Shown here piece by piece: positions 1-7,824 of a DNA stretch of 43,045 nt; position 1 is the stretch's first letter; each line of letters begins with the position of its first letter. Made by a program: the position numbers and the translations under genes. Under the pieces are notes generated by a model that was not told where the DNA came from, made no database searches, and was given only the letters and a program-made list of their open reading frames with translations. The stretch spans positions 1 through 43,045 of the forward strand of contig CAKTZK010000003.1 of assembly GCA_934635515.1 (NCBI GenBank), written 5' to 3'. The DNA comes from an uncultured Oscillospiraceae bacterium. GTDB taxonomy: Bacteria; Bacillota_A; Clostridia; Oscillospirales; Oscillospiraceae.

Positions 1-239
1 AAGCCGCCTACCACCAGGTTAAACAGCCCGAAGGCCAGCACCAGGATGGCCGCCAGCCGCCGGGAGGTGTTCTGCTTTTTTCCGGTGCCCTTGAGCATGT
101 CCGCCCCCTCTGCGCACATGGCCACGCACAGGGTCAGCGCCGTAAGCCCCGGCACATAGAACACGCCCGTCTTGTGCAGGACGCCGGTGACTATGGCGAC
201 CAGCAGGAACGCCGCGGCGATCTTCTGCAATTTACTCAT
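1..239 (-). CDS. Small hydrophobic membrane protein, 3' end cut by window edge
   Basis: The reading frame begins MSKLQKIAAAF and stays open to the left edge, so the C-terminus is missing. About 79 residues are visible. They are strongly hydrophobic, with likely membrane segments near residues 7-20, 29-43 and 61-78, and a short basic stretch (KGTGKKQNTSRR) between the last two. A GGAGGAG ribosome site lies about nine bases before the chosen ATG; another ATG two codons upstream is too close to it. The family is not recognised. The following NUDIX gene is on the same strand, upstream, with 54 bases between them, so the two may be co-transcribed. Confidence 0.6.
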   Translation of the reverse strand, partial: MSKLQKIAAAFLLVAIVTGVLHKTGVFYVPGLTALTLCVAMCAEGADMLKGTGKKQNTSRRLAAILVLAFGLFNLVVGG

Positions 240-293
240 ATTCATTCTCCTCCCGGCCCATGGCCAACCTTTTTTCCAGTGTAGCGGAAAAGC

Positions 294-845
294 TCATAAA
301 GCGCAAGCCTTTTCTTGCAGCAGTCTGGCCTTCAGCACGGCCGTCACGGTTTTCCCGTCGGTGATCTCTCCCCGGAGACATTTTTCCACGATTTCCGCAA
401 AGGGGAAAAACCGCACCTCCAGAAACTCGTCCTCGTCCAGGTGCTGTCCGGAAAAGGTCAGCCCCTCCGCCATGTACAGGTAGAGACGCTCGGCGTAGCA
501 GCCCGGGGAGGCGATGATCTGCCCCAGATCCGTCCACTTTTCCGCAGCGGCGCCTACCTCCTCGCCCAGCTCCCGCCGGGCGGTGACGAAGGGCTCTTCG
601 CCCTTTTCCCGCTTTCCTGCGGGAATTTCCCACAGGTGCTCGCCTAAGGCGTAGCGGTATTGGCGCACCAGGGCCACCTGTCCCTTCTCGTCAAAGGCCA
701 GTATCCCTACGCCGCCGGGATGGTCCACCACCTCCCGCACACCGTGGCCGCCTCCGGGCAGCAGTACCTCGTCCCGCCGCACCCGAATGATGCGCCCGTT
801 GTAAATTTCCCGGCTTTCCAGCGTTTTTTCTGTCAGATCCAGCAT
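294..845 (-). CDS. NUDIX hydrolase, ADP-ribose pyrophosphatase type
   Basis: This 183-residue protein should hydrolyse ADP-ribose or a similar nucleoside diphosphate derivative to AMP and ribose 5-phosphate, a cytoplasmic housekeeping activity. The complete NUDIX box is visible: G-x5-E-x7-REL-x-EE-x-G, in the stretch GKREKGEEPF...RRELGEEVG, near residues 85-106. The preceding W-E-I-P-A-G motif is typical of the ADP-ribose pyrophosphatase branch (NudF-like). An upstream ATG exists 11 codons earlier, but the GGAGG ribosome site is eight bases before the chosen MLDLTEK start, and the longer form would begin inside the promoter. Length is normal for the family. Substrate is inferred from family membership. 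Confidence 0.9.
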   Translation of the reverse strand: MLDLTEKTLESREIYNGRIIRVRRDEVLLPGGGHGVREVVDHPGGVGILAFDEKGQVALVRQYRYALGEHLWEIPAGKREKGEEPFVTARRELGEEVGAAAEKWTDLGQIIASPGCYAERLYLYMAEGLTFSGQHLDEDEFLEVRFFPFAEIVEKCLRGEITDGKTVTAVLKARLLQEKACAL

Positions 846-868
846 GCTGTGTTCCTCCGTTTTTTCGC

Positions 869-897
869 AGTATAGCATATTTCCGCCTGATTATCAA
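869..897 (-). promoter_or_regulatory. Sigma-A promoter of the NUDIX gene
   Basis: Read on the minus strand: TTGATA, 17 bases, TATACT, with TGC directly before the -10 box (an extended -10). It lies 24 bases upstream of the start codon and is back to back with the hydantoinase promoter. Confidence 0.7.
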
Positions 898-903
898 TTT
901 TTG

Positions 904-931
904 TGGACTTTTTTTGCGGGTATGCTATAAT
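904..931 (+). promoter_or_regulatory. Sigma-A promoter of the hydantoinase operon
   Basis: TGGACT, 16 bases, TATAAT, with an extended TGC before the -10 box. The -10 box is a perfect consensus. It is followed by a leader of about 55 bases before the ATG at 992. Confidence 0.65.
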
Positions 932-991
932 AAGAACACAAAAAAGAGCGCCGACTTTGCCAATAATCTATCTCAAGTAGGGGGTTCTGTC

Positions 992-2365
992 ATGAAATAC
1001 CTGTTCAAAAACGGCACCGTGGTCTCCGGCCGGGGCACTCGCCGGGCAGATGTTTTGGTGGAGGGGGAAAAGATCCTCCGCCTGGAGCGCAGCATCACCG
1101 ACCCCATGGCCCGCACCGTAGATGTGTCCGGAAAGCTTCTGCTGCCCGGCTTCATCGACGCGCACACCCATTTTGACCTGGATGTGTGCAATACCACCAC
1201 CGTCGACGGCTTCGACTCCGGCACCAAGTCCGCCATCCGGGGCGGCACCACCACCATCGTGGACTTCGCCTGCCCCAATAAGGGGGAGAGTTTGCACTAC
1301 GGCCTGGATCTCTGGCACAGAAAGGCCGACGGCAAATGCTGGTGCGACTATGGCTTCCACATGACCATTGACGACTGGAATGAGGACATCGAAAAAGAGA
1401 TCGACGACATGTACGCCGCCGGCATCTCTTCCTTTAAGATGTATATGACCTACCCGGCTATGATGATCGGCGATGAGGCCATGTATAAGGCTCTGAAAAA
1501 GCTGAAGGAAAAGGGCGGCATCTGCGGCGTCCACTGTGAAAACAGCGGTGTTATCAACGCGCTTATTGAGGAGAAAAAGGCCGCAGGTCAGATGGGCGTT
1601 TCGTCCCACCCGGAGACCCGGCCCGATTTCCTAGAGGCGGAGGCCGTGAGCCGTCTGCTGCGCATAGCCCAGGCGGTGGACATCCCCGTGGTCATCGTCC
1701 ACCTGACCAATGCCGCCACCCTGGCGGAGGTCACCGCCGCCCGCCGCCGGGGGCAGAAGGTCTATGTAGAGACCTGCCCCCAGTACCTGGTGCTGGACGA
1801 CAGTGTGTATTATAACGAGGATTATTCCCGGGCTGCCCGGTATGTCTGCGCGCCGCCTATTCGCAAGGCGGAGGACTGTAAGGCCCTCTGGGCCGGTCTG
1901 CGCAAGGGGGAGATTCAGACCATTTCCACGGACCACTGCGCCTTTACCCTGGCGCAGAAGGAGGCGGGCCGGGGCGACTTCACCAAGATACCCGGGGGCC
2001 TGCCCGGGGTGGAGGCCCGGGGCGAGCTGGTGTATTCCTTCGGCGTGGCTACCCGGAAGATATCTCTGGCCACCATGTGCCGGGCCCTTTCGGAAAATCC
2101 CGCCAAGCTCTATGGCATGTACCCCCGCAAGGGCGTCCTGGCTCCCGGCTCGGACGCGGATATCGTAGTCTATGACCCCCAGGCCGACCACATTCTCCGC
2201 GCCGAGGATATGGAAAGCCTGGCCGGCTACACCCCTTATGAGGGCTTCGTGACCCGGGGCTCCGTCAGCCAGGTGTGGCTGCGGGGAAGGCTGATGGTGG
2301 AAAACGGCCAGGTCATCGGTGAGCAGCGGGGCGAGTATATCGTGCGCGGCAAAAATATGCTTTAA
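992..2365 (+). CDS. Dihydropyrimidinase / D-hydantoinase
   Basis: A cyclic amidohydrolase of 457 residues that opens dihydropyrimidine or 5-substituted hydantoin rings to N-carbamoyl amino acids. All metal-site residues of the family are visible: H58 and H60 in GFIDAHTHFD, the lysine to be carboxylated K149 in SSFKMYMTYP, H181 in GVHCENSG, H237 in VVIVHLTNA and D314 in STDHCAF. A longer frame starts 26 codons upstream, but the AGGGGG ribosome site seven bases before MKYLFKNG fixes this start. A gene for a small membrane protein follows after 15 bases. No carbamoylase is adjacent, so the natural substrate is uncertain; a role in pyrimidine or D-amino acid salvage is inference. Confidence 0.93.
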   Translation: MKYLFKNGTVVSGRGTRRADVLVEGEKILRLERSITDPMARTVDVSGKLLLPGFIDAHTHFDLDVCNTTTVDGFDSGTKSAIRGGTTTIVDFACPNKGESLHYGLDLWHRKADGKCWCDYGFHMTIDDWNEDIEKEIDDMYAAGISSFKMYMTYPAMMIGDEAMYKALKKLKEKGGICGVHCENSGVINALIEEKKAAGQMGVSSHPETRPDFLEAEAVSRLLRIAQAVDIPVVIVHLTNAATLAEVTAARRRGQKVYVETCPQYLVLDDSVYYNEDYSRAARYVCAPPIRKAEDCKALWAGLRKGEIQTISTDHCAFTLAQKEAGRGDFTKIPGGLPGVEARGELVYSFGVATRKISLATMCRALSENPAKLYGMYPRKGVLAPGSDADIVVYDPQADHILRAEDMESLAGYTPYEGFVTRGSVSQVWLRGRLMVENGQVIGEQRGEYIVRGKNML

Positions 2366-2380
2366 GATCAGGAGACCGTT

Positions 2381-2902
2381 ATGAACCACACCTTTGGATA
2401 CGTTCTGTGCTGTCAGTCGCCGGCGCTGTTCCTGCTGGCCATCGCCCTTGTGGTCATGTTTTTCATTCGCAAGGGCCGCTCCATGATCCGGGCCGTTCTG
2501 GCTCTGCTGGGCGCCCTGGTCTGCATCGCCCTGGGCATCGTGCTTTACTACCAGGGCATGGTGCGGGAGTACTTTGCCGTGCGCAATTTCTGGAGCATCC
2601 GAGCCCCCGGCTGGGTGGGCCTTGCCCTGACGGCAGTGCTGGTGATATACCTGCTGGTAAAGGCGCTGGCCCGCTCGTCCGCCCGCCGCTCGGCGGAAAA
2701 GGAAGCCGCTCAGGCGGAAAATGCCCGTCGGCAGGAGATGGAAAAGGCCAAGGCCGAGGCCTATGCGGCGGGCCGGGCCGAGACACTGTCCACCTTTGCT
2801 TCTGCTGCGGCGGAGCAGGTGCAGTCCGACCCGCAGCCGGAGGATCCCGCCCCGCAGCCGGAGGAGGCCCCGGCGGACCCGGCCCCGGAAGCAAAGCCCT
2901 GA
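2381..2902 (+). CDS. Membrane protein with charged Glu/Pro-rich C-terminal tail
   Basis: A 173-residue protein, not recognised as a named family. It has three probable membrane helices (about residues 13-28, 36-56 and 78-96), then a charged alanine- and glutamate-rich helix (about 100-145), then a low-complexity tail rich in Pro, Glu and Ala that contains the repeat QPE(E/D)xPA. An AGGAG site precedes the ATG. It follows the hydantoinase by 15 bases and is followed at once by a strong terminator, so the two form a two-gene operon. The tail resembles those of proteins facing the cytoplasm or periplasm as flexible linkers; its function is unknown. Confidence 0.75.
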   Translation: MNHTFGYVLCCQSPALFLLAIALVVMFFIRKGRSMIRAVLALLGALVCIALGIVLYYQGMVREYFAVRNFWSIRAPGWVGLALTAVLVIYLLVKALARSSARRSAEKEAAQAENARRQEMEKAKAEAYAAGRAETLSTFASAAAEQVQSDPQPEDPAPQPEEAPADPAPEAKP

Positions 2903-2920
2903 CCCGGAAGACCTGACGCG

Positions 2921-2958
2921 AAAAAGCACTCTGCGCGAAAAACGCAGAGTGCTTTTTA
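2921..2958. terminator. Bidirectional hairpin terminator
   Basis: An 11-base perfect stem AGCACTCTGCG / CGCAGAGTGCT with an A-rich run before it and a T run after it. It closes the hydantoinase operon on the plus strand and could also end the tiny minus-strand frame at 2966-3034. Confidence 0.85.
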
Positions 2959-2965
2959 TAGGATC

Positions 2966-3034
2966 TTACCGCTGGCTGATCTGCCACTCATCCTGGTAGA
3001 TCATGTCGTCTATATCCTTCTTTTCTTTTTCCAC
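2966..3034 (-). CDS. Possible 22-residue small protein
   Basis: A GTG-started frame of 22 codons with an excellent AAGGAGGG ribosome site eight bases upstream. The product begins VEKEKKDIDDMIYQ and is very acidic and hydrophilic, with the ending EWQISQR. A TATACT or TATAGA -10-like box stands upstream on the same strand, and the terminator at 2921-2958 follows its stop. No family is recognised. The order ribosome site, frame, terminator is the argument that it is real; the alternative is that the region is only the untranslated start of the opposite-strand EamA gene. Confidence 0.4.
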   Translation of the reverse strand: MEKEKKDIDDMIYQDEWQISQR

Positions 3035-3094
3035 GGCCGCATCCCTCCTTTTTCTATACCTGTCAGTATATGCCGCCGGGGAGAAATAATTCTC

Positions 3095-3123
3095 TTGCCG
3101 CCGCGGGTTTGCCGTGTTAAGAT
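3095..3123 (+). promoter_or_regulatory. Probable promoter of the EamA transporter gene
   Basis: TTGCCG, 17 bases, TAAGAT, ending 35 bases before the start codon. Both boxes match the sigma-A consensus at four of six positions. Confidence 0.45.
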
Positions 3124-3158
3124 GAAAAGGATCTCGACAGAAAAGGAAGTGAGCCTCC

Positions 3159-4088
3159 ATGCCTCCGTCCTGCAGGCATACCGTGGCCTTTGTCACGGCG
3201 TGCGTCGCCTTTGTGATCTTCGGCTTCAGCTTTATGTTCTCCAGCATCGCCCTGCAGTACACCGTGCCCACGGTGCTGCTGTGTTTCCGCTTTACGGCGG
3301 CGGTGATCACGCTGTCTCTGGTGGTGGCCCTTAACGGGCTGGTGGGTCGCCTTCGGGGAAAGCCCTGGTTTTCCTTTTCCCTGAAAGGGAAGCCCCTGGG
3401 CGGCCTGATCCTGCTGGGCATCGTGCAGCCGGTGCTGTACCTGGTTTTTGAAAATTACAGCATCATTTATACCTCCTCCGCCGTTACCGGCACGGTGATG
3501 GCGGTGGTGCCGGTGATCTGCATCCTGGTGGATGTTTTTGTCAGCCATGAGTCTGTGTCCAAGCTCCAGGTGGTGTGCGCCGTTTTCTGCGTGGCGGGCG
3601 TGGCCCTGGTGGAGACCGGCGGCGAAAGCCGCATCACCTTTCTGGGCTTTTTCTGCCTGCTGATGACTCTGGTGTGCGATGTGGGCTACTATGCCCTGAG
3701 CCGCCGGGCCTCCAGGCATTTCAGCCCCCTGGAGGTCACCTATGTCATGTTCCTCATGGGTATGCTGGTGTTCGTGCCGGCGGCGCTGATCCAGGGCCGG
3801 GGCCAGATGGCGGCGCTGTTCCTCCCGGCCGTTCACTCCGGAGCCTTTTGGGGCAGCGTGTTCTTTCTGGGGGCGGTGTCCTCGGTGGGAGCCTACGGAC
3901 TGCTGAATTTTGCCAACGCCACCCTCACCAACTCCGAGGCCTCCCTCCTGGGCAATATCACCACCGTGGTTTCTGTGCTGGCGGGCGTGCTGCTGCTGAA
4001 GGACCCCTTCACGCCCCTGCAGGCCCTGGGCGTGGTGCTGATATTGGTGTTCGTCACCCTGGCCAATCTGCCCAAAAAGAAGAAATAA
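3159..4088 (+). CDS. EamA/DMT-family permease
   Basis: A 309-residue integral membrane protein of the drug/metabolite transporter superfamily. It shows about ten hydrophobic helices in two halves, each an EamA repeat; the second begins near the stretch TFLGFFCLLMTLV. The family exports metabolites, amino acids or drugs; the cargo cannot be told from sequence. The end of the second repeat carries the usual pattern of small residues followed by LGVVLILVFVTLANL and a basic tail KKKK. The ribosome site AAGGAAG lies about nine bases before the ATG. It is a single gene between two terminators. Its place between two amidohydrolases hints at amino acid export, but this is only inference. Confidence 0.88.
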   Translation: MPPSCRHTVAFVTACVAFVIFGFSFMFSSIALQYTVPTVLLCFRFTAAVITLSLVVALNGLVGRLRGKPWFSFSLKGKPLGGLILLGIVQPVLYLVFENYSIIYTSSAVTGTVMAVVPVICILVDVFVSHESVSKLQVVCAVFCVAGVALVETGGESRITFLGFFCLLMTLVCDVGYYALSRRASRHFSPLEVTYVMFLMGMLVFVPAALIQGRGQMAALFLPAVHSGAFWGSVFFLGAVSSVGAYGLLNFANATLTNSEASLLGNITTVVSVLAGVLLLKDPFTPLQALGVVLILVFVTLANLPKKKK

Positions 4089-4100
4089 CCGGAACGATCA

Positions 4101-4140
4101 AAAACTCCGGGCGGAGCCATTGGCTCCGCCCGGAGTTTTT
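4101..4140. terminator. Strong bidirectional terminator
   Basis: A 14-base GC-rich stem CTCCGGGCGGAGCC / GGCTCCGCCCGGAG with loop ATT, A run on the left and T run on the right. It lies between two convergent genes and can serve both. Confidence 0.9.
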
Positions 4141-4157
4141 GCTTTTTTGATCGGCCC

Positions 4158-5741
4158 TTACCGCCGCAGGATCCGTCCGGCCTTGGCGCCGGTGCATTTG
4201 CCCTTTTCCACGGCCACGGCACCGTCCACCAGCACATAGTCCAGACCCTCCGCCAGGCAGCAGGGGTTTTCGTAGGTGCCGGGCTGGTGCAGATTTTCCA
4301 GCTGGAAGATGTTGATATCCGCGTCCATTCCGGCGGCCAGAACGCCCTTGCCCGCCAGGTGCAGCACCTGGGCCGGCACCCGGGTCATCTTTGCCACCGC
4401 CTGCTCCACGGAAAGCGCCCCCTTCTGGCGCACAAAGTGCTCCAAAAGATGCACAAAGGTGCCGTAGACCCGGGGGTGCAGCATCCCGTCCGTGGGATAG
4501 GTGGAGTCGGAAATCACATTGGACAGGGGACTTTGCAGGATAGTGATGATGTCCTCCTCGGAGGCCATAAAGTCCACCATGGTGATCTCGCAGTGCTCCC
4601 GCACCAGCAGGTCACAGCAGCAGTCCAGGGGATCCTGGCCCAGTTGGGCGGCGATCTGGGCAATGCTCTTGCCCTGGTAGACCTTGTCCTCGGGGCAGTG
4701 GAGGCTGGTGAGCAGGATGCCGTCCCAGCCGGCCAGCTTTGCGATGTTGTCAAATCCGTCGCCCCGCTCGATGCGCCCGGCCAGCTCCCGGCGGGCGCCG
4801 GGATCCTGCAGCCGCTTCACCAGAGCGTCTATGCCGCCGGTGAGAAAGTCCGGTGGCAGAATGTGGATCAGCTGGGTGGAGCCTGCGGTGTAGGGATACA
4901 CATCGCACCCCACATCCAGCCCCTCCTGCCGGGCCTGCTCCAGCATGGAGAGGGCCTGGGGGATCTTCCGGCCCCAGTTGTCCCGGCCCATGGCCTTTAA
5001 GTGACTGATGTGCACGGGGATGCGCAGAGCCCGGGCCACCGTCAGCATTTCCTCCAGAGCCTCCAGCACGCCGCCGCCCTCCTGGCGCATGTGCACCGTT
5101 ACGGGGATGTTCTGCCCGGCCAGCGGCTCCAGGGCCCGGATCAGCTCCTCCGTCGTGTAAAAGCACTCCGGTGCGTAGCCCAGACCCAGGGACACGCCCA
5201 GAGCCCCGTCGGCCAGGGCCTGCTCCATGGCGCTGTGGATGGCCTTGTAGTGTTTGTCCTCCAGATGCTCCAGGGCGTAGCCTGCGGCGCTGGAGCGCAG
5301 CACCCCGGCGCCCACCAGCATACCCGTGTGAATGGGCGCGTCCGGCTGGCCGGCAAAGTAGTCCGCCAGGGAATCCGTGGGCACCTGCTTGGGCATTTCT
5401 CCGCATATCGGCTGCAGATAGGCGGCAATTTCCGCCCGTCTGCTGCGGCGGATGGGCGCGGCGGACAGGCCGCAGTTGCCGTTTACAATGGTGGTCAGCC
5501 CCTGGCGCAGCTCCAGCTGGCCGAAGCCCGGCCGAAAGGCCGCCAAGTCCGCGTGCCGGTGGATGTCGATAAAGCCCGGCGTCACCAGCTTGCTCCGGGC
5601 GCTGATGACCCGCCTTGCGTGGGCGCCGGACAGCTGGCCCACCTCGGTGATTTTTCCGTTTTCCACCGCCACGTCGGCGGCATAGGGGACGCTGCCGGTG
5701 CCGTCTACCACCGTGCCGCCCTGGATCAAAAGATCGATCAT
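4158..5741 (-). CDS. N-acyl-D-amino-acid deacylase (D-aminoacylase) family
   Basis: A 527-residue amidohydrolase that releases D-amino acids from N-acyl-D-amino acids. Visible landmarks are H61 and H63 in GFIDIHRHADL, the cysteine C90 of NGNCGLSAAP that is typical of this branch, the HISHLKAMG segment, and a late aspartate in the SDSTYPTDG segment. Length is normal. Its ATGA start overlaps the stop of the upstream histidine kinase by four bases, so it is probably translationally coupled to the two-component genes. A convergent terminator follows. Whether acyl-D-amino acids are the true substrates is inferred from the family; several members act on other N-acylated compounds. Confidence 0.88.
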   Translation of the reverse strand: MIDLLIQGGTVVDGTGSVPYAADVAVENGKITEVGQLSGAHARRVISARSKLVTPGFIDIHRHADLAAFRPGFGQLELRQGLTTIVNGNCGLSAAPIRRSRRAEIAAYLQPICGEMPKQVPTDSLADYFAGQPDAPIHTGMLVGAGVLRSSAAGYALEHLEDKHYKAIHSAMEQALADGALGVSLGLGYAPECFYTTEELIRALEPLAGQNIPVTVHMRQEGGGVLEALEEMLTVARALRIPVHISHLKAMGRDNWGRKIPQALSMLEQARQEGLDVGCDVYPYTAGSTQLIHILPPDFLTGGIDALVKRLQDPGARRELAGRIERGDGFDNIAKLAGWDGILLTSLHCPEDKVYQGKSIAQIAAQLGQDPLDCCCDLLVREHCEITMVDFMASEEDIITILQSPLSNVISDSTYPTDGMLHPRVYGTFVHLLEHFVRQKGALSVEQAVAKMTRVPAQVLHLAGKGVLAAGMDADINIFQLENLHQPGTYENPCCLAEGLDYVLVDGAVAVEKGKCTGAKAGRILRR

Positions 5742-6964
5742 TCTACACTACCTCTTTTCACATTTTCATTTTTCTGCAGGGGAAGGGTCACCGTAAACCG
5801 GGTGAGATCCTGGGCGCTGGTGCAGGTGATGCTGCCCCGGTGCCCCTGTATGATGCTCCGGGCAATGGCCAGCCCCAGGCCGAAGCTTTCGCCTCCGGTG
5901 CGGGACTCGTCCGCCCGATAAAACCGGTCAAAAATATGGGAGAGTTTTTCCGGCGGGATGGTCTCGCCGCTGTTTTCCACCCACAGCACTGCGCTGCGGT
6001 TTTCCCGGCGCAGGCCCATACGGATGCAGGATTTGGGCGCGGAATATTTCACGGCGTTGTCCAGCAGAATGTCCGCCACCTGCCGCAGCTGCGCGCCCCG
6101 CCCGGAAACCTGCAGATCCGGCTGCACGGTGTAGTCCATGGTCCGCCCGTTTTCAAAGGCCACCGGCTCAAAGACCAGGGCGCTCTCCAGCACCGTGTCG
6201 GACAGATTCACCGTCTCCTCCGGCAGCTTTGTGCCGCTCTCCGCCCGGGCCAGGGTCAGCATGTCCTCCACCAGATCCTTCATGCGCAGGGACTCGGCGT
6301 GGATGTTGTCCAGATACTGCCTGGATTTTTCCTCATCCGTTTCGCTCACCGCCAGCTCCGCCGAGGACAGGATCACCGTCAGCGGCGTTTTCAGCTCGTG
6401 AGACGCATCGGATAAAAACTGCTTCTGCTCCTGCCAGGCCCGCTGCACCGGCTTCACGGCAAAGCCCGCCAGCCAGTAGCTCACCCCGGTCAGCACCAGC
6501 AGCGCCGCCAGGGATACCGCCCCCATGCGCAGCAGCAGCGATTGCAGGGAGGCCTGGTCCTGCGAGCAGTCGGTGAAGGCCACGCGCACCGTCAGGGTCC
6601 CGGTCTGGCGCATATACCGCAGGGAGTAGTCCTGCAATACGCCCTCCTGTCCCTCCCGGCTCAGGGCCTCCTGTACGATGCCCAAAATCAGCTCGTCGTT
6701 GTCCAGGTTATAGTAGCCGCTGCCGGCCAGACGCACGGTGCCGTCGGAATAAACATCGGCCACAAAGCAGGGCTGGCCCCCAAAGCTCCCGGGCTGGGCG
6801 GAGGACATTACATGCCCCTCCAGTGCCTCCCTTAGCCGGCTTTCGCTGGCGCGCACCATCTGGCTCCGGGTGGACAGGGTCACCGTGGCCAGCACCCCGG
6901 CCAGCAGCACCGCCACGGCGATAACGCTGATGCCTACGATCTTCAGCCGTAATTTCCGTATCAT
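5738..6964 (-). CDS. Membrane sensor histidine kinase
   Basis: A 408-residue kinase that pairs with the response regulator just upstream. Order of parts: membrane helix at about 9-30, an extracytoplasmic sensor of about 115 residues with no family I recognise, a second helix at about 147-167, the phosphoacceptor H189 in FLSDASHELKTP, the N box around N303 in LLDNAVKYS, the F box IFDRFYRADES and the G box FGLGLAIARS near 361-370. All catalytic boxes are intact. It overlaps the regulator by four bases (ATGA) upstream and the D-aminoacylase by four bases downstream, so three genes form one tightly coupled operon. The signal is unknown. Confidence 0.93.
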   Translation of the reverse strand: MIRKLRLKIVGISVIAVAVLLAGVLATVTLSTRSQMVRASESRLREALEGHVMSSAQPGSFGGQPCFVADVYSDGTVRLAGSGYYNLDNDELILGIVQEALSREGQEGVLQDYSLRYMRQTGTLTVRVAFTDCSQDQASLQSLLLRMGAVSLAALLVLTGVSYWLAGFAVKPVQRAWQEQKQFLSDASHELKTPLTVILSSAELAVSETDEEKSRQYLDNIHAESLRMKDLVEDMLTLARAESGTKLPEETVNLSDTVLESALVFEPVAFENGRTMDYTVQPDLQVSGRGAQLRQVADILLDNAVKYSAPKSCIRMGLRRENRSAVLWVENSGETIPPEKLSHIFDRFYRADESRTGGESFGLGLAIARSIIQGHRGSITCTSAQDLTRFTVTLPLQKNENVKRGSVE

Positions 6965-7641
6965 TTCTGTTCCTCCAGGTAATAGCCCACCAGCCGTGCG
7001 GTTTTGATCTGCACCGATGAGTGGACCAGGGCCAGCTTCCGCCGCAGGAAGGAGATATATACCTCCACGTTGTTGTCCTCCGCGTCGGAGTCATAGCCCC
7101 AGGCCTTGAGCAGCAGCTGCTCCTTGGAGAGAATCTGCCCGCCGTTGCGCATGAGCATCTCCAGCAGGTCGTATTCCTTCCGGCTCAGCCGGGCGCTGCG
7201 CTCCTGGCAGCACACCTGAAAGGTCCCCGGCTGCAGCTGCAAATCGCCCCAGCGGATGGTGTCGCCCACGGTGGCCGCCCCGCTCTGCCGCCGCAGCAGC
7301 AGGCGCACGCAGGCCAGCAGCTCCGGCGTCTGGAAGGGCTTGGTCAGGTAGTAGTCCGCCCCGTGGTCCAGACCGTGTACCCGGTCGCTCAGCTCACCCC
7401 GGGCCGTGAGCATCAGCACCGGCAAATGGCTGCCGCTCTGGCGCAGGCGCTCCAGCACGGTGAAGCCGTCCAAGCCCGGCAGCATCACGTCCAGCAGCAT
7501 CAGGTCGTAGATGCCCGACAGGGCGTTGTCCAGTCCCTCCACGCCGTCGTAGCTGACGTCCACGGTGTAGCCCTCCCGGTGCAGCAGGTCCCGCAGCGTC
7601 TGGGCCAGGCGCTTTTCGTCTTCCACCACAAGGATACGCAT
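6961..7641 (-). CDS. OmpR/PhoB-type response regulator
   Basis: A 226-residue regulator with a receiver domain at about 1-115 and a C-terminal winged-helix DNA-binding domain at about 130-224. The acidic pocket (E8, D9), phosphoacceptor D51 in MLLDVMLPG, a threonine in LMLTAR and lysine in YYLTKPF are all present. The winged-helix half carries the usual LSRKEYDLLEMLMRN segment. A longer frame extends 29 codons upstream, but an AGGAGG site eight bases before MRILVVEDEK sets this start. It is the first gene of the operon with the histidine kinase and the D-aminoacylase, and probably regulates its own operon. Confidence 0.95.
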   Translation of the reverse strand: MRILVVEDEKRLAQTLRDLLHREGYTVDVSYDGVEGLDNALSGIYDLMLLDVMLPGLDGFTVLERLRQSGSHLPVLMLTARGELSDRVHGLDHGADYYLTKPFQTPELLACVRLLLRRQSGAATVGDTIRWGDLQLQPGTFQVCCQERSARLSRKEYDLLEMLMRNGGQILSKEQLLLKAWGYDSDAEDNNVEVYISFLRRKLALVHSSVQIKTARLVGYYLEEQK

Positions 7642-7671
7642 GGCTTTTGCCTCCTGTCCGCGTTTTCTCTT

Positions 7672-7700
7672 ATTGTATACCGAAATTTCTCCGGGCACAA
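7672..7700 (-). promoter_or_regulatory. Probable promoter of the two-component/D-aminoacylase operon
   Basis: On the minus strand: TTGTGC, 17 bases, TACAAT. The -10 box matches at five of six positions; the -35 box is weak, which fits a regulated promoter. It ends about 30 bases before the start codon. Confidence 0.45.
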
Positions 7701-7765
7701 CCCCCGGTGTATAGAAGGATACTATCATTCGATGCTTTAAGGAACATTAAAAAATAGATCGCCGC

Positions 7766-7801
7766 CTAAAAAACCGGGAGGACGAAGCCCGTCCTCCCGG
7801 T
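7766..7801 (-). terminator. Terminator of the lipoprotein gene
   Basis: A 12-base stem ACCGGGAGGACG with its complement around a short loop. On the minus strand it is followed by a run of six T. It lies just after the stop of the gene at 7825-8736 and insulates it from the two-component promoter. Confidence 0.85.
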
Positions 7802-7824
7802 CGCCTTGCTTTCGGCGGCTTTCT

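Noticed and set aside
1631..2929. Long minus-strand open frame (432 codons) opposite the hydantoinase
   Set aside because: It is a shadow of a GC-rich gene: composition is rich in Gly, His and Arg without family resemblance, there is no ribosome site, and the plus-strand frame has all catalytic motifs.
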